A stretch of 64,000 nt of DNA. It comes from Actinobacteria bacterium UBA4426 (GTDB taxonomy: Bacteria > Actinomycetota > Actinomycetes > S36-B12). The notes below the pieces were generated by a model that was not told the DNA's origin, did no database searches, and worked only from the letters and a program-made list of their open reading frames with translations. Position numbers and translations under genes: made by a program. This document shows, in pieces, positions 7,708 to 16,896 of this stretch; positions within the stretch are counted from its first letter, which is position 1, and each line of letters begins with the position of its first letter. The stretch spans positions 86,268-150,267 of the forward strand of contig DGQA01000005.1 in NCBI GenBank assembly GCA_002390705.1, written 5' to 3'.

Positions 7708-9513
7708 TCACACCTCCGGTCTATTTGCTGCAAAAATGCTTTCCGCATCTGCGGGGGTTGGTACGGCGTCATCTAAATTGACACCCGGTGGATCGAATAC
7801 TTCCGGCTTGGGTTCTTTCTTTTTCTTCTTGCACACAATATTTGGACCCGCCCTGTAGATCGTGGTCATCGGCTCGCGTTTCACTTCTTGCCCATCTTTG
7901 GTGAAAACTCGATTAACGGTAATGGTGAATCCTTCAATGCCCGACTGAGCTACACATTTCTTGTTCCTCTTGACAATTTTCTTAGATTTATTGACATTGA
8001 CCCGCTCCCCAAATTCCGCTTCAATCGAGTCGAACTCCTTAGTTCCCCAGAAGGTAACTTTCATTGAGCTGTTTGTCATTTTCGTTTTGATCAACACAGC
8101 ACGGGACAAGCTATTTGTGAATTTCATGTCGAAAACTCCCCAAGCCACGGTTGCTTCCAAGCCTGGTTGGTAACGGGAAATGTAGAGCGAATGAGCTCGA
8201 GTGTCGGTTCGTTCCATTCCTGCGAAGAAAGCTCCTGTCCACACTGCCGTTGTTGCCGCAGAAACGCCTCCACCGAGAGCCTCTTCAAAAACGCCACCAG
8301 GGCCAATAATTGTGCCGACCGTGTACCCATTTTCAACAGTGCGTTCTTTAATTGTGTCATTCATCGAAAAAGTTTCCCCTGGCATCAAGATTGTGTTGTT
8401 TATATATTTTGCCGCCTGTCCAATATTGGTAACACGGTAGGCAGCATAGTTAAAATCTTGAGTGAACCTAGAAAGTTTCTCATTGATACCGAGCTGCTGT
8501 GCCTCTAGGGTTGTTATCTCAGGATCGCGTGTTCCCAGCGCAATGGAAACACTTCGATCACTGCCAGGGGCAGAGAGAACCCCCAGCACCGAAGTCGCCA
8601 GCTGCGCATCTGAGACACCTGCACCCACGACCGAGGGAACTACAACTGGACTCCCATTTTCAATTTTGAAACTTGCGTTACGTCCCGGCGTTTCCACCCG
8701 CTTGAGTTCATTGGCGATTGATGCGTAGAGCAACGCACCGTTGAGTTCCGGGGAAAGTTGATTGCCCTGAATAGTAAAAGAAAGCGCCTGGGCAATAGTT
8801 TCTGGGTCAATGACCGCTTGTACGTCTTTGACCACGATGTTCACGGGATTGGCAACCGCTTGCTTGGCCAAAGTCTCTGCCTTAATTGCATTTGCTGCAG
8901 AAACTCTCGGTGGCAGAACTTTTATCGGTGCTTCAATCATTGATTGGGGCTTGGGAGCCGCCGCCATAATTTGGGAACCCAGCTCCTCGCGATCAACCTC
9001 TCGACCATCACTTCCCTGGGTGAGTGAAATATTTTTTTGGGTCACGGACAGTTTCGGTTCAATTGGTTTCAGCCTGAGTGCGTCGGCGATTAACACTACT
9101 GATTGTGAAAGTAAGTCTTGATCAACCAAAATCATCGGTTCAACATCGAGCGAACCGGTTAAATTCGAGATCATTTTTAATGGATTAAAGCCACGCATAA
9201 TGGCTTGATCAACTGTTGCTGCGGCATCAAGGGTGATCCCGGCATCTCGGGGGCGCACTTGAAAAACTTGATCACCGGCGGCGATCTCAATTTTTCGGTT
9301 AAAAGCAGTGCCCAAGGACTCCTCGATCACGTCCACTGCCTGGCCAGTACTCATACCGCCAATCGCCACACCGGAGACGGTCGTTCCTGGCCGTACCCCG
9401 TCATTGGTCGCGGCGTAAATGCCCAGGAAAAAAGCGAATAAAGCCCCGATTCCACCCCCAATCCACAAGAGATTGCGCTTCGAGATCGCGGGCATCTGCT
9501 GATGCTCACTCAC
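7708..9513 (-). CDS. VanW-family envelope protein with peptidoglycan-binding-like domain
   Basis: 601 residues. One N-terminal membrane segment (about 15-36) is followed by an extracellular region with two repeats resembling the PG_binding_4 fold (VSGVAIGGMS, about 46-55) and a VanW domain (about 360-480, NNTILMPGETFSMNDTI, GGGVSAATT). The C-terminus is very lysine-rich (KKKKKEPKPE). VanW proteins accompany vancomycin-resistance loci but are widespread cell-envelope proteins of unknown activity. GTG 9513 has GGAG nine bases upstream. It stands alone and converges on cysS. Confidence 0.8.
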   Translation of the reverse strand: MSEHQQMPAISKRNLLWIGGGIGALFAFFLGIYAATNDGVRPGTTVSGVAIGGMSTGQAVDVIEESLGTAFNRKIEIAAGDQVFQVRPRDAGITLDAAATVDQAIMRGFNPLKMISNLTGSLDVEPMILVDQDLLSQSVVLIADALRLKPIEPKLSVTQKNISLTQGSDGREVDREELGSQIMAAAPKPQSMIEAPIKVLPPRVSAANAIKAETLAKQAVANPVNIVVKDVQAVIDPETIAQALSFTIQGNQLSPELNGALLYASIANELKRVETPGRNASFKIENGSPVVVPSVVGAGVSDAQLATSVLGVLSAPGSDRSVSIALGTRDPEITTLEAQQLGINEKLSRFTQDFNYAAYRVTNIGQAAKYINNTILMPGETFSMNDTIKERTVENGYTVGTIIGPGGVFEEALGGGVSAATTAVWTGAFFAGMERTDTRAHSLYISRYQPGLEATVAWGVFDMKFTNSLSRAVLIKTKMTNSSMKVTFWGTKEFDSIEAEFGERVNVNKSKKIVKRNKKCVAQSGIEGFTITVNRVFTKDGQEVKREPMTTIYRAGPNIVCKKKKKEPKPEVFDPPGVNLDDAVPTPADAESIFAANRPEV

Positions 9514-9644
9514 AACTTATCTCCGCAACTGTTGACATCAAGGTTATACACGTGATTCTATCGTACATACGGCATTGGACGTGCTGGCAGCGAAAGTCAA
9601 TGTTGAGACAAATCAGGTCAGTTTGTTTCCCGCAACCACATCAA

Positions 9645-10070
9645 TTACTCCGAAAGGACTGACGGCCGTGGGAGTCGATGGGTTCCCTTTCGTGCCAAAA
9701 AATCAACCGGGAGTGTTGCCGCAGACGCACCCAACACAATTCCGCCAAAGAGATACACCACTTGACGGGCTCCTGAACTAATTGCCAGGTCACCCGATGG
9801 CGAGTCCGCCGCCAGAAAAACTGTCGCCGCCAGCCACCCGGTGAAGAACAGCCAAGCAGCCCAACGGGTCCCTGTGGCGAGAGTGGCCAAGCGGGTCACC
9901 GCCACAATTGCAACCAGCAGCAAGGCCGTGCCCCACGGCAAAATTATTACGAAATCACTAATGGAGAAGATTGAGCGATGCGCCTGAATGAAAGCGCCGG
10001 CAATCCCGATGGTGGATCCCATGATGACGAACCCCACGAGTAGCAGGCTGCGCCGAATTGGTTCATGCAA
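9645..10070 (-). CDS. DUF6113-like membrane protein
   Basis: About 141 residues with four predicted membrane helices (LLLVGFVIMGSTIGIAGAF; FVIILPWGTALLLVAIVAV; AAWLFFTGWLAATVFLA; VVYLFGGIVLGASAATLP). An upstream start would overlap mshB by 62 bp. TTG 10070, which overlaps the mshB stop by 8 bp, is preferred. A small four-helix protein directly after mshB is a conserved actinobacterial arrangement; function unknown. Confidence 0.6.
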   Translation of the reverse strand: MHEPIRRSLLLVGFVIMGSTIGIAGAFIQAHRSIFSISDFVIILPWGTALLLVAIVAVTRLATLATGTRWAAWLFFTGWLAATVFLAADSPSGDLAISSGARQVVYLFGGIVLGASAATLPVDFLARKGTHRLPRPSVLSE

Positions 10071-10944
10071 GATTGAGTCCCTCAAATAGGTCGCTTTCCT
10101 GACCCAGACTAGGCAATTTTCCACGAACTAAACGAAAGTGCTCCTCGCTAAAGATTTCAAGGCCCAAGTTATTCGACAACGCAAAGAATCCACTATCAGC
10201 GGTCACTTGCGTTTTGTGGGCGGTGAGTGCCGAAAATTTTGCCGAAGTGAAAGCCGCTCCATCAATCACGGTCGTGATCACCGAGTCGTCAACCGCAAAC
10301 GGGATATCATCCGGATCCATCGATGCAAACTCACTTTCGTCACCAATCTCCTTGAGTTTGGTAATTCCTTCCACAATTCTGCTCTTGGGAAACGCGGTCC
10401 AATAAACCTTGGCCACTGACCAAGTCTCACCCAGTTCCGGCTTAAAGCTTGGGCTCTCGGCTAGGGCAATTGCATAGGTAGTTACCCGGTGCGCCTGGAT
10501 GTGATCAGGGTGACCGTACCCACCAAAGTCGTCGTAGGTGGCGACAACTTGTGGTCGAACTTCTCGAATAATTGTTACTAAGTCTGTGGCGGCTTCCAGC
10601 AAGTCCGCACGCCAGAAACAATCCGCGCGCTGATTGCTCTCAACATCCATCATGCCGGAGTCGCGATATTTACCGGCACCTCCCAAAAACCGGAAGTCAG
10701 TAACACCCAAGATCGCCATGGCATCGGTCAGCTCGGTAATCCGATGCTCACCCAACAAATCATCGTGCTCAGCCGCCAAGTGTGCTAACTCGGGGATCAG
10801 GACTTCTCCCTCTTCACCAAGGGTGCAGGTCACCAAGGTCACCGAGGCGCCTTCCGCGACATATTTTGCCATAGTTGCCCCCGTTCCAATTGACTCGTCG
10901 TCAGGGTGGGCATGGACAATCAAAAGTCGGGCATCAGAAGTCAC
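10063..10944 (-). CDS. mshB: Mycothiol biosynthesis deacetylase MshB
   Basis: A 293-residue LmbE-fold zinc amidase removing acetyl from GlcNAc-inositol in mycothiol synthesis. The zinc and catalytic residues sit in VHAHPDDESIGTG (His/Asp/Asp near 11-15) and GGYGHPDHIQAH (distal His). The long insert and ending distinguish it from Mca at 33891. GTG 10944 has TAACCT six bases upstream. It is divergent from the S9 peptidase and coupled to the downstream membrane protein. Confidence 0.9.
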   Translation of the reverse strand: MTSDARLLIVHAHPDDESIGTGATMAKYVAEGASVTLVTCTLGEEGEVLIPELAHLAAEHDDLLGEHRITELTDAMAILGVTDFRFLGGAGKYRDSGMMDVESNQRADCFWRADLLEAATDLVTIIREVRPQVVATYDDFGGYGHPDHIQAHRVTTYAIALAESPSFKPELGETWSVAKVYWTAFPKSRIVEGITKLKEIGDESEFASMDPDDIPFAVDDSVITTVIDGAAFTSAKFSALTAHKTQVTADSGFFALSNNLGLEIFSEEHFRLVRGKLPSLGQESDLFEGLNLA

Positions 10945-10950
10945 TGGCCT

Positions 10951-10956
10951 AGGTTA
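10951..10956 (-). promoter_or_regulatory. -10 for mshB
   Basis: TAACCT, six bases before GTG 10944. Confidence 0.55.
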
Positions 10957-10987
10957 CCGGCCACACAAGCTAGGGCATGATTCGCAC

Positions 10988-13081
10988 ATGAATGAATCAT
11001 TTCCCCGACAGAAGGCAGCGACCCGCAGTTTCCGCTTGGGAGTGCCTCGAAACTTCTCCATTAAACCCAGCGGGGACCTAATCCTGTTCCTACGGACTGC
11101 CAGTGGCCGAACCCCTACGACTGATATTTGGGTGGCTGAAAAAACAGAATCCGGATGGGTTGAACGCTGCCTGGTCGAATCAGCATCGCTTTCAGTCGGT
11201 GGGAAAATCCCGCATGAGGAGCTTGCACGCAGGGAGCGGATGAGAGAAGTCACTCAGGGGGTAACCGCCTATTCAACTGACACCGAATTCACGAGAATTA
11301 CTTATGTCCTCGACGGGGAACTCTTCATACACAACTTGCCCCAACGAAAAGGTGAAGCCATTGGACTCCCTTCGCCCATTGAGACCGGTGGCGGATGCAT
11401 CGACCCAAGACTCAGCCCCGATGGGAGCCAGGTCGCATTTGTTCACGCCGAGTCACTGTTCACCGTTGACACTGACTCACTAAAAGAAACTCGTCTTTGT
11501 GGTCCGGCAGAAGCCGAGGAAAACGTCTTTTGGGGACTCGCCGATTTTGCAGCAGCTGAAGAGTTCGACCGGGTCCGCGGCTACTGGTGGGCTTCGGACT
11601 CTGGGAGCTTACTTGTTGAGCGGATTGATGAAACCCCGGTCGATGTCGCCTGGATCGCGGATCCGGCGAATCCGCTCACGCCAGCGCGCCCACACCGCTA
11701 CCCATTTGCAGGAACACCCAACGCGAATGTCTCGTTACATCGCGTCACGCTCACGGGTGACATTAATGAAATCCTATGGAACAAAAACACGCATCCCTAT
11801 CTGGTCACTGTGAACCCACGGGGCTCCGCAGCGACTTTCAGCGTGCTGTCTCGGGATCAAAAAAGCCTGGAGATATTTCGATTGAACGAATTAGCATCAA
11901 CATCAATTCACGTCAGGAACGAAGAGCCATGGCACACGGTCGCAACTGGAGTACCCACGCTCAATGACGCTGGTCAACTGATTGAGATCCGCCCACTCGA
12001 CAACTCATTTCGTCTCTGTGTTGACGGAGAAGCAGTGAGCCCAGAAGGAATTCAAGTCGGGGGCGTGCTCATGTGTGACGACGACATCACCTACACCGGA
12101 CAAAGTGAGACCACCAACCAACACATCTACTCGCTAGGAAAAGGCCAACTTTCTGCACCCGAAAAAATTCAGTCTATGAACTCTGGAGTGCGTAAGGGTG
12201 ACCTCCTCTTATTGGCCCACACCGATTTTGAGCACACCAAAGCCACGTACTCGTTATATAACGTCAACGATCTTGATGCACCCGAGCATGTGTTTACCAA
12301 CAATGCGGAATCACCCGTCGTAACTCCCACCGTCACCGTCGCAACCACGGGTCAACACAATCTCAAGAGCGCAATTATTTGGCCGGAGAATCACAAACGG
12401 GGAACCAAAATCCCAGTGATCTGCGCCCCCTACGGCGGCCCGCGCCACGCACGAGTAGTCGCATCTGGTCTCTCTTTTTGCTCAGATCAATGGCTCGCTA
12501 ACCAAGGTTTTGCAGTGGTTGTCACTGATAATCGCGGAACCCCCGGGCACGGACCAGATTTTGAGTACAGCATTGCGACCGACTTAGCGAAAAAAGTCGT
12601 TCACGACCAAGTGGATGCATTAACCACGCTCGGTGCCACATACCCTGACCTTGATCTCACCCGAGTGGGTATTCATGGTTGGTCATTCGGCGGATACCTC
12701 GCGGCACTGGCAACAATTGAACGACCAGACATTTTCCAGGTGGGTATTGCCGGTGCTCCGGTCGCCGACTGGGCGCTCTATGACACTGCTTACACTGAAC
12801 GCTATCTAGGTTTACCCGCTGAACGCCCCGATGGTTATGAGGAAGCTTCACTGTTAAGCCGGGCACACAAACTGGAACGACCCCTCCTGATTATTCATGG
12901 CCTCGCCGACGACAACGTCTTAGTGGCACATTCACTTCGACTCTCAACAGCACTGCTGTCAGCAGGCAAAACCCACTCGGTTCTGCCACTTTCCGGTGTC
13001 ACCCATATGACCTCACAAGAAATCGTGGCTGAAAATTTAATGCTGGCAGAGCTGGAGTTTTTTTACGAACACCTGCGGTGA
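10988..13081 (+). CDS. S9 family prolyl oligopeptidase (DPP-IV-like)
   Basis: 697 residues from ATG 10988. The frame is open from 10634, but that part is antisense mshB. An N-terminal beta-propeller (about 1-430) covers an alpha/beta hydrolase domain with nucleophile Ser566 in GWSFGGY, acidic residues in GLADDNV (641-642) and His673 in GVTHMT. There is no signal peptide, so it is probably cytoplasmic. The family cleaves short peptides after proline or alanine. A weak CATGAT hexamer lies six bases before the ATG. Confidence 0.88.
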   Translation: MNESFPRQKAATRSFRLGVPRNFSIKPSGDLILFLRTASGRTPTTDIWVAEKTESGWVERCLVESASLSVGGKIPHEELARRERMREVTQGVTAYSTDTEFTRITYVLDGELFIHNLPQRKGEAIGLPSPIETGGGCIDPRLSPDGSQVAFVHAESLFTVDTDSLKETRLCGPAEAEENVFWGLADFAAAEEFDRVRGYWWASDSGSLLVERIDETPVDVAWIADPANPLTPARPHRYPFAGTPNANVSLHRVTLTGDINEILWNKNTHPYLVTVNPRGSAATFSVLSRDQKSLEIFRLNELASTSIHVRNEEPWHTVATGVPTLNDAGQLIEIRPLDNSFRLCVDGEAVSPEGIQVGGVLMCDDDITYTGQSETTNQHIYSLGKGQLSAPEKIQSMNSGVRKGDLLLLAHTDFEHTKATYSLYNVNDLDAPEHVFTNNAESPVVTPTVTVATTGQHNLKSAIIWPENHKRGTKIPVICAPYGGPRHARVVASGLSFCSDQWLANQGFAVVVTDNRGTPGHGPDFEYSIATDLAKKVVHDQVDALTTLGATYPDLDLTRVGIHGWSFGGYLAALATIERPDIFQVGIAGAPVADWALYDTAYTERYLGLPAERPDGYEEASLLSRAHKLERPLLIIHGLADDNVLVAHSLRLSTALLSAGKTHSVLPLSGVTHMTSQEIVAENLMLAELEFFYEHLR

Positions 13082-13112
13082 CGAAAAGAGCCCCTGCCCA
13101 CTGTCGTAGTTA

Positions 13113-14972
13113 CTACGCCTTGGTCTTTCGACCGGAACGTTGGCGCTCGCCAGCGTCAAGGGTCACTTTGCGGATCCGGACCGCCGCAGGGGCGACCTCA
13201 ACACATTCGTCCTCCCGGCAGAACTCAAGTGCCTGCTCAAGTGAGAGTTGCTTGTGGGGGATGAGTGGAACCAAGACGTCTGCTGAAGATTGACGCATAT
13301 TGGTCAGCTTCTTTTCCTTGGTGGGGTTTACGTCCATGTCATCACTGCGCGAGTTCTCGCCCACAACCATGCCTTCGTAGACCTCTGTGCCTGGCCCAAC
13401 AAACAGGGTTCCGCGCTCTTGAAGGTTTGCCAGGGCAAATCCCGTGGTGGGTCCGGTTCGGTCGGCGACCAGTGCGCCGGTTGGGCGGGTGCGTAAGTCA
13501 CCAAACCATGGTCCGTAATTGTCAAAGACGTGGTGCAGCAGTCCGGTTCCGCGCGTTTCGGTGAGGAATTCAGTCCGGAAGCCAATTAACCCTCGGGCAG
13601 GGACGAGGTAGTCCATGCGGACCCAGCCAGTCCCGTGGTTGATCATTTGCTCCATGCGGCCCTTGCGGAGAGCCATCAGCTGTGTGACGACGCCCAAGTA
13701 GTCCTCGGGGATATCAACCGAGAGGCGCTCAACGGGTTCGTGAAGCTTGCCATCAATGACTCGGGTGACCACTTGGGGTTTACCCACGGTTAGTTCAAAG
13801 CCCTCTCGCTTCATCATTTCGACCAAAATTGCTAGCTGGAGTTCGCCACGGCCTTGTACTTCCCACGTATCCGGGCGTTCCGTGGGAAGCACTCGAATCG
13901 AAACGTTACCGATCGTTTCATCCCGCAAACGCTCCTTCACCATGTTGGCGGTTAACTTGGTTCCACCACTACGACCGGCCACAGGCGATGTATTAATTCC
14001 GATTGTCATGGAGATCGAGGGTTCATCAACAGTGATCACGGGCAAAGCAATGGAATTCTCTGGGTCAGCCAATGTGTCACCAATTGTGATTTCGGGGAAA
14101 CCCGCGACCGCGATGATGTCACCGGGTCCGGCGCTCTCCGCTGGGACCCGACTCAACGCCTCGGTCATGAGGAGTTCTACAACCTTCATGCGGGTAGACG
14201 TTCCATCCGCTTGCATCCAGGCAATCTGCTGGCCCTTGGTAATCGTGCCCTGATGAACGCGGCATAGGGCTAAGCGACCCAAGTATGGGGATGCGTCAAG
14301 GTTGGTTACGTGCGCCTGCAGTGGTGCGCCTTCGATGTAGGTCGGAGCCGGCACGGTCTCGATGAGAGTCTTAAATAATGGCTCAAGATCTTCCTCCTCT
14401 GGCATCCCACCGTTCGCGGTGCGAGTCAACGAAGCACGACCCGCTTTCGCGCTGGTGTACACAATGGGAAAGTCGATTTGAATTTCATTCGCGTCAAGGT
14501 CAAGAAAAAGTTCATAGGCTTCGTCTACGACTTCGGCGATCCGCGAGTCTGGCCGGTCTACCTTATTAATAACAAGAACTACCGGAAGGTTTTTCTGGAG
14601 TGCTTTTCGCAGGACAAATCTGGTCTGTGGGAGGGGACCCTCTGAAGCATCGACAAGCAAAACTACGCCGTCGACCATTTCCAGTCCACGCTCTACCTCG
14701 CCACCGAAGTCAGCGTGACCCGGTGTGTCAATAATGTTGAAGGTAATTCCTTCAAGGGCAGATGGGCCGGTGTAGCGAACGGAGGTGTTTTTGGCCAGGA
14801 TCGTGATCCCTTTTTCGCGCTCAAGATCCATAGAGTCCATGACTCGCTCATCTACATCCTGATTATCGCGGAATGCACCGGACTGCCAGAGCATGGCATC
14901 CACGAGGGTAGTTTTGCCATGGTCGACGTGGGCAATGATGGCAACATTGCGTAAATCTGAGCGTAAAGTCAC
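13113..14972 (-). CDS. typA: Ribosome-associated GTPase TypA/BipA
   Basis: 619 residues. The GTPase domain has AHVDHGKTTL (P-loop), the switch sequence REKGITI, DTPGHADFGGE and NKVD. Domains II, III and V and the BipA-specific C-terminus (about 400-600) follow. It acts on ribosome assembly and stress translation. The frame is open to 14996, but TATTCT (14979-14984) lies six bases before GTG 14972, between the two options, so the shorter start is preferred. Convergent with the S9 peptidase. Confidence 0.95.
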   Translation of the reverse strand: MTLRSDLRNVAIIAHVDHGKTTLVDAMLWQSGAFRDNQDVDERVMDSMDLEREKGITILAKNTSVRYTGPSALEGITFNIIDTPGHADFGGEVERGLEMVDGVVLLVDASEGPLPQTRFVLRKALQKNLPVVLVINKVDRPDSRIAEVVDEAYELFLDLDANEIQIDFPIVYTSAKAGRASLTRTANGGMPEEEDLEPLFKTLIETVPAPTYIEGAPLQAHVTNLDASPYLGRLALCRVHQGTITKGQQIAWMQADGTSTRMKVVELLMTEALSRVPAESAGPGDIIAVAGFPEITIGDTLADPENSIALPVITVDEPSISMTIGINTSPVAGRSGGTKLTANMVKERLRDETIGNVSIRVLPTERPDTWEVQGRGELQLAILVEMMKREGFELTVGKPQVVTRVIDGKLHEPVERLSVDIPEDYLGVVTQLMALRKGRMEQMINHGTGWVRMDYLVPARGLIGFRTEFLTETRGTGLLHHVFDNYGPWFGDLRTRPTGALVADRTGPTTGFALANLQERGTLFVGPGTEVYEGMVVGENSRSDDMDVNPTKEKKLTNMRQSSADVLVPLIPHKQLSLEQALEFCREDECVEVAPAAVRIRKVTLDAGERQRSGRKTKA

Positions 14973-14978
14973 CTGCGA

Positions 14979-14984
14979 AGAATA
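14979..14984 (-). promoter_or_regulatory. -10 for typA
   Basis: TATTCT, six bases before GTG 14972. Confidence 0.6.
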
Positions 14985-15024
14985 GGCCGGTATCACATTT
15001 CCATTTCACATGGGTCATAAACGC

Positions 15025-15030
15025 TACAAT
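15025..15030 (+). promoter_or_regulatory. -10 for the ACT-GNAT gene
   Basis: TACAAT, five bases before ATG 15036. Confidence 0.45.
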
Positions 15031-15035
15031 TCGGC

Positions 15036-15902
15036 ATGCTTTTGATCCGCCAGCTTCGCGCCCACTCGGTCTTCGCACTCGACCCACAGGGTCCGATTCC
15101 TGCAATTCCTAGGGATACGGACTTCTGGTCGATTACTAAAACCTATGACGAACTTTCCTTGGTCTGCGTTACTGGTGAGGCACCAAAAGTCGGCGTCATC
15201 GAGCGCTCAGATAATTGGTGCGCGTTTCGAGTGGCCGGAACCATGGAGTTCACTCTTACCGGGATCGTCGCCCAAATCTCACAAGTCCTCGCCGACGCAC
15301 ACCTTGGTGTTTTTGTTATGAGCACATTTGACACCGACTTCATTCTCGTCGCTTCACTTGACGTGGACGCTGCCGTAGACAAGTGGCGCGAAGCAGGTAT
15401 CGAAGTCGTTGAACCACTTCACCAGACAAGTCGCTTGGACTTTATTGATTTTAATTATGAACTAGAAGATATCGCCTTTAACAATCGTCAGGGTAAGACC
15501 TGGGTTAACGACTACCCCACCAAAGGCGACACCATGATTGCGAACCTTTCGTTAAATGCCCAGCTTGACTCTCCACCAGAAGTTCCCCTGTATTTTGCAT
15601 TGCGATCACGATCAACTGGACTCGCAATCGGCAGTATTGGCTTTAGGGGCGAGCACATTAGCGGTGGCACTCATGCATTGGAGATTGGTTACGAGTTGGT
15701 CGATAGCGAGCGCTCAAAAGGACTCGGAACTGAGGCAATCGCGGGTCTCATAGAAATCGCGCGCGCAAGAGCGGTAACGCAACTATGTGCCAAAACCGAT
15801 CCACTCAATATCCCGAGTCAAAAAGCTCTTGCACGAAATGGTTTTGTTGAGCTCCCAGGGACCGGTGCGGAAATCACGTGGGAATTTTCAATCCCAGATT
15901 AA
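15036..15902 (+). CDS. ACT-domain/GNAT acetyltransferase fusion
   Basis: 288 residues in two parts. Residues about 1-125 match the ACT_7-type small-molecule sensor pattern (FWSITKTYDELSLVC, FRVAGTMEFTLTGIVAQIS, GVFVMSTFDTDFILV). Residues about 140-285 are a GNAT-fold acetyltransferase with the conserved entry WVNDYPTKGD, strand GSIGF, and the acetyl-CoA loop RSKGLGTEA. The linker is short. An amino-acid-regulated acetyltransferase is a reasonable inference, but neither ligand nor substrate is known. It lies 33 bp upstream of a cysteine-synthase-like gene, which retains its own -10. Confidence 0.75.
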   Translation: MLLIRQLRAHSVFALDPQGPIPAIPRDTDFWSITKTYDELSLVCVTGEAPKVGVIERSDNWCAFRVAGTMEFTLTGIVAQISQVLADAHLGVFVMSTFDTDFILVASLDVDAAVDKWREAGIEVVEPLHQTSRLDFIDFNYELEDIAFNNRQGKTWVNDYPTKGDTMIANLSLNAQLDSPPEVPLYFALRSRSTGLAIGSIGFRGEHISGGTHALEIGYELVDSERSKGLGTEAIAGLIEIARARAVTQLCAKTDPLNIPSQKALARNGFVELPGTGAEITWEFSIPD

Positions 15903-15923
15903 CTTTTGGGCCAATTAGCTGAG

Positions 15924-15929
15924 TAACCT
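15924..15929 (+). promoter_or_regulatory. -10 for the cysteine-synthase-like gene
   Basis: TAACCT, six bases before ATG 15936. Confidence 0.5.
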
Positions 15930-15935
15930 TGGACT

Positions 15936-16877
15936 ATGAGCACCCATGTTTTTGGAAGCGTATTGGATTCAATTGGAAACACTCCTCTTGTTCATCTCGG
16001 GCAAATGTCACCTGTCGGTGGTGCGGCGATCTACCTGAAACTCGAATACATGAACCCCACCGGTTCTAAAAAGGACCGCATGGCTCTGGCAATGATTGAA
16101 GGGGCCGAGGAACGAGGCCACCTGACACCTGGAATGAGCGTCGTCGAATACTCCGGAGGAAGTACTGGCACCGCGTTGGCACTAATTTGCAGTGTAAAAG
16201 GGTATCGATTTCGCTTGGTGACCTCGGATGCTTTTTCCCAAGAGAAGATCCACATGATGCGCGCACTTGGTGCCGAACTGGAAATCATTGAAGCCCATGA
16301 CGGGGGTATCACCGGAACCTTGATCCAAGCCATGGTGGATCGGGCAGCTGAGATCGCGCTGGAACCAGGAACTTTTTACACCGATCAACTGAACAACCCT
16401 GACATGGTCAATGGGTTCGAGAAACTCGGAACAGAATTCCTCGAGGCGCTCGGCACAGATGGGATTACGGCCATGTGTGACACGGTGGGTACCGCAGGCA
16501 CGTTAATGGGGGCGTCGCAAGCCTTTCGCAAAGCCGGGGCTCAGGTTGAATTAATTGCCCTTGAACCGGCGTCTTCTCCGATTCTTAGCAGTGGCGTAAA
16601 AGGATCCCATCGGGTGGAAGGTGTCGGATTGGGCTTTGTCCCCGCACAACTTGACCCAAAAAATTACGACCGGGTCATGACAATTGACGAGGAAACAGCT
16701 CGAGAAACCTCCCGCAAACTTGCCCGTAAAGAGGGAATATTTGCCGGAACGTCCACCGGTATGAACGTAGCCGGCGCAATTGCAATCGCTCAGGCATTGG
16801 GGCCAAATGACACCGTGGTCGCAGTTGCCTGTGACACTGGGATCAAATATCTCAGTGAAGGTTTATTTGACGCCTAA
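15936..16877 (+). CDS. Cysteine synthase-family PLP enzyme
   Basis: 313 residues of the fold-type II (tryptophan synthase beta) family. The PLP lysine is in NPTGSKKDRMA. The substrate loop reads EYSGGSTGTAL where CysK/CysM has PTSGNTG, and the phosphate-binding loop reads TVGTAGTLMG rather than GTGGT. These changes suggest a divergent member that may not be an O-acetylserine sulfhydrylase. A classical CBS is encoded at 45367. The neighbouring ACT-GNAT gene could be functionally linked. Confidence 0.8.
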   Translation: MSTHVFGSVLDSIGNTPLVHLGQMSPVGGAAIYLKLEYMNPTGSKKDRMALAMIEGAEERGHLTPGMSVVEYSGGSTGTALALICSVKGYRFRLVTSDAFSQEKIHMMRALGAELEIIEAHDGGITGTLIQAMVDRAAEIALEPGTFYTDQLNNPDMVNGFEKLGTEFLEALGTDGITAMCDTVGTAGTLMGASQAFRKAGAQVELIALEPASSPILSSGVKGSHRVEGVGLGFVPAQLDPKNYDRVMTIDEETARETSRKLARKEGIFAGTSTGMNVAGAIAIAQALGPNDTVVAVACDTGIKYLSEGLFDA

Positions 16878-16896
16878 CAGACAAACGGATCAATGT

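Noticed and set aside
10634..10987. N-terminal extension of the S9 peptidase frame
   Set aside because: It is antisense to mshB and unlike the family; ATG 10988 is the better start.
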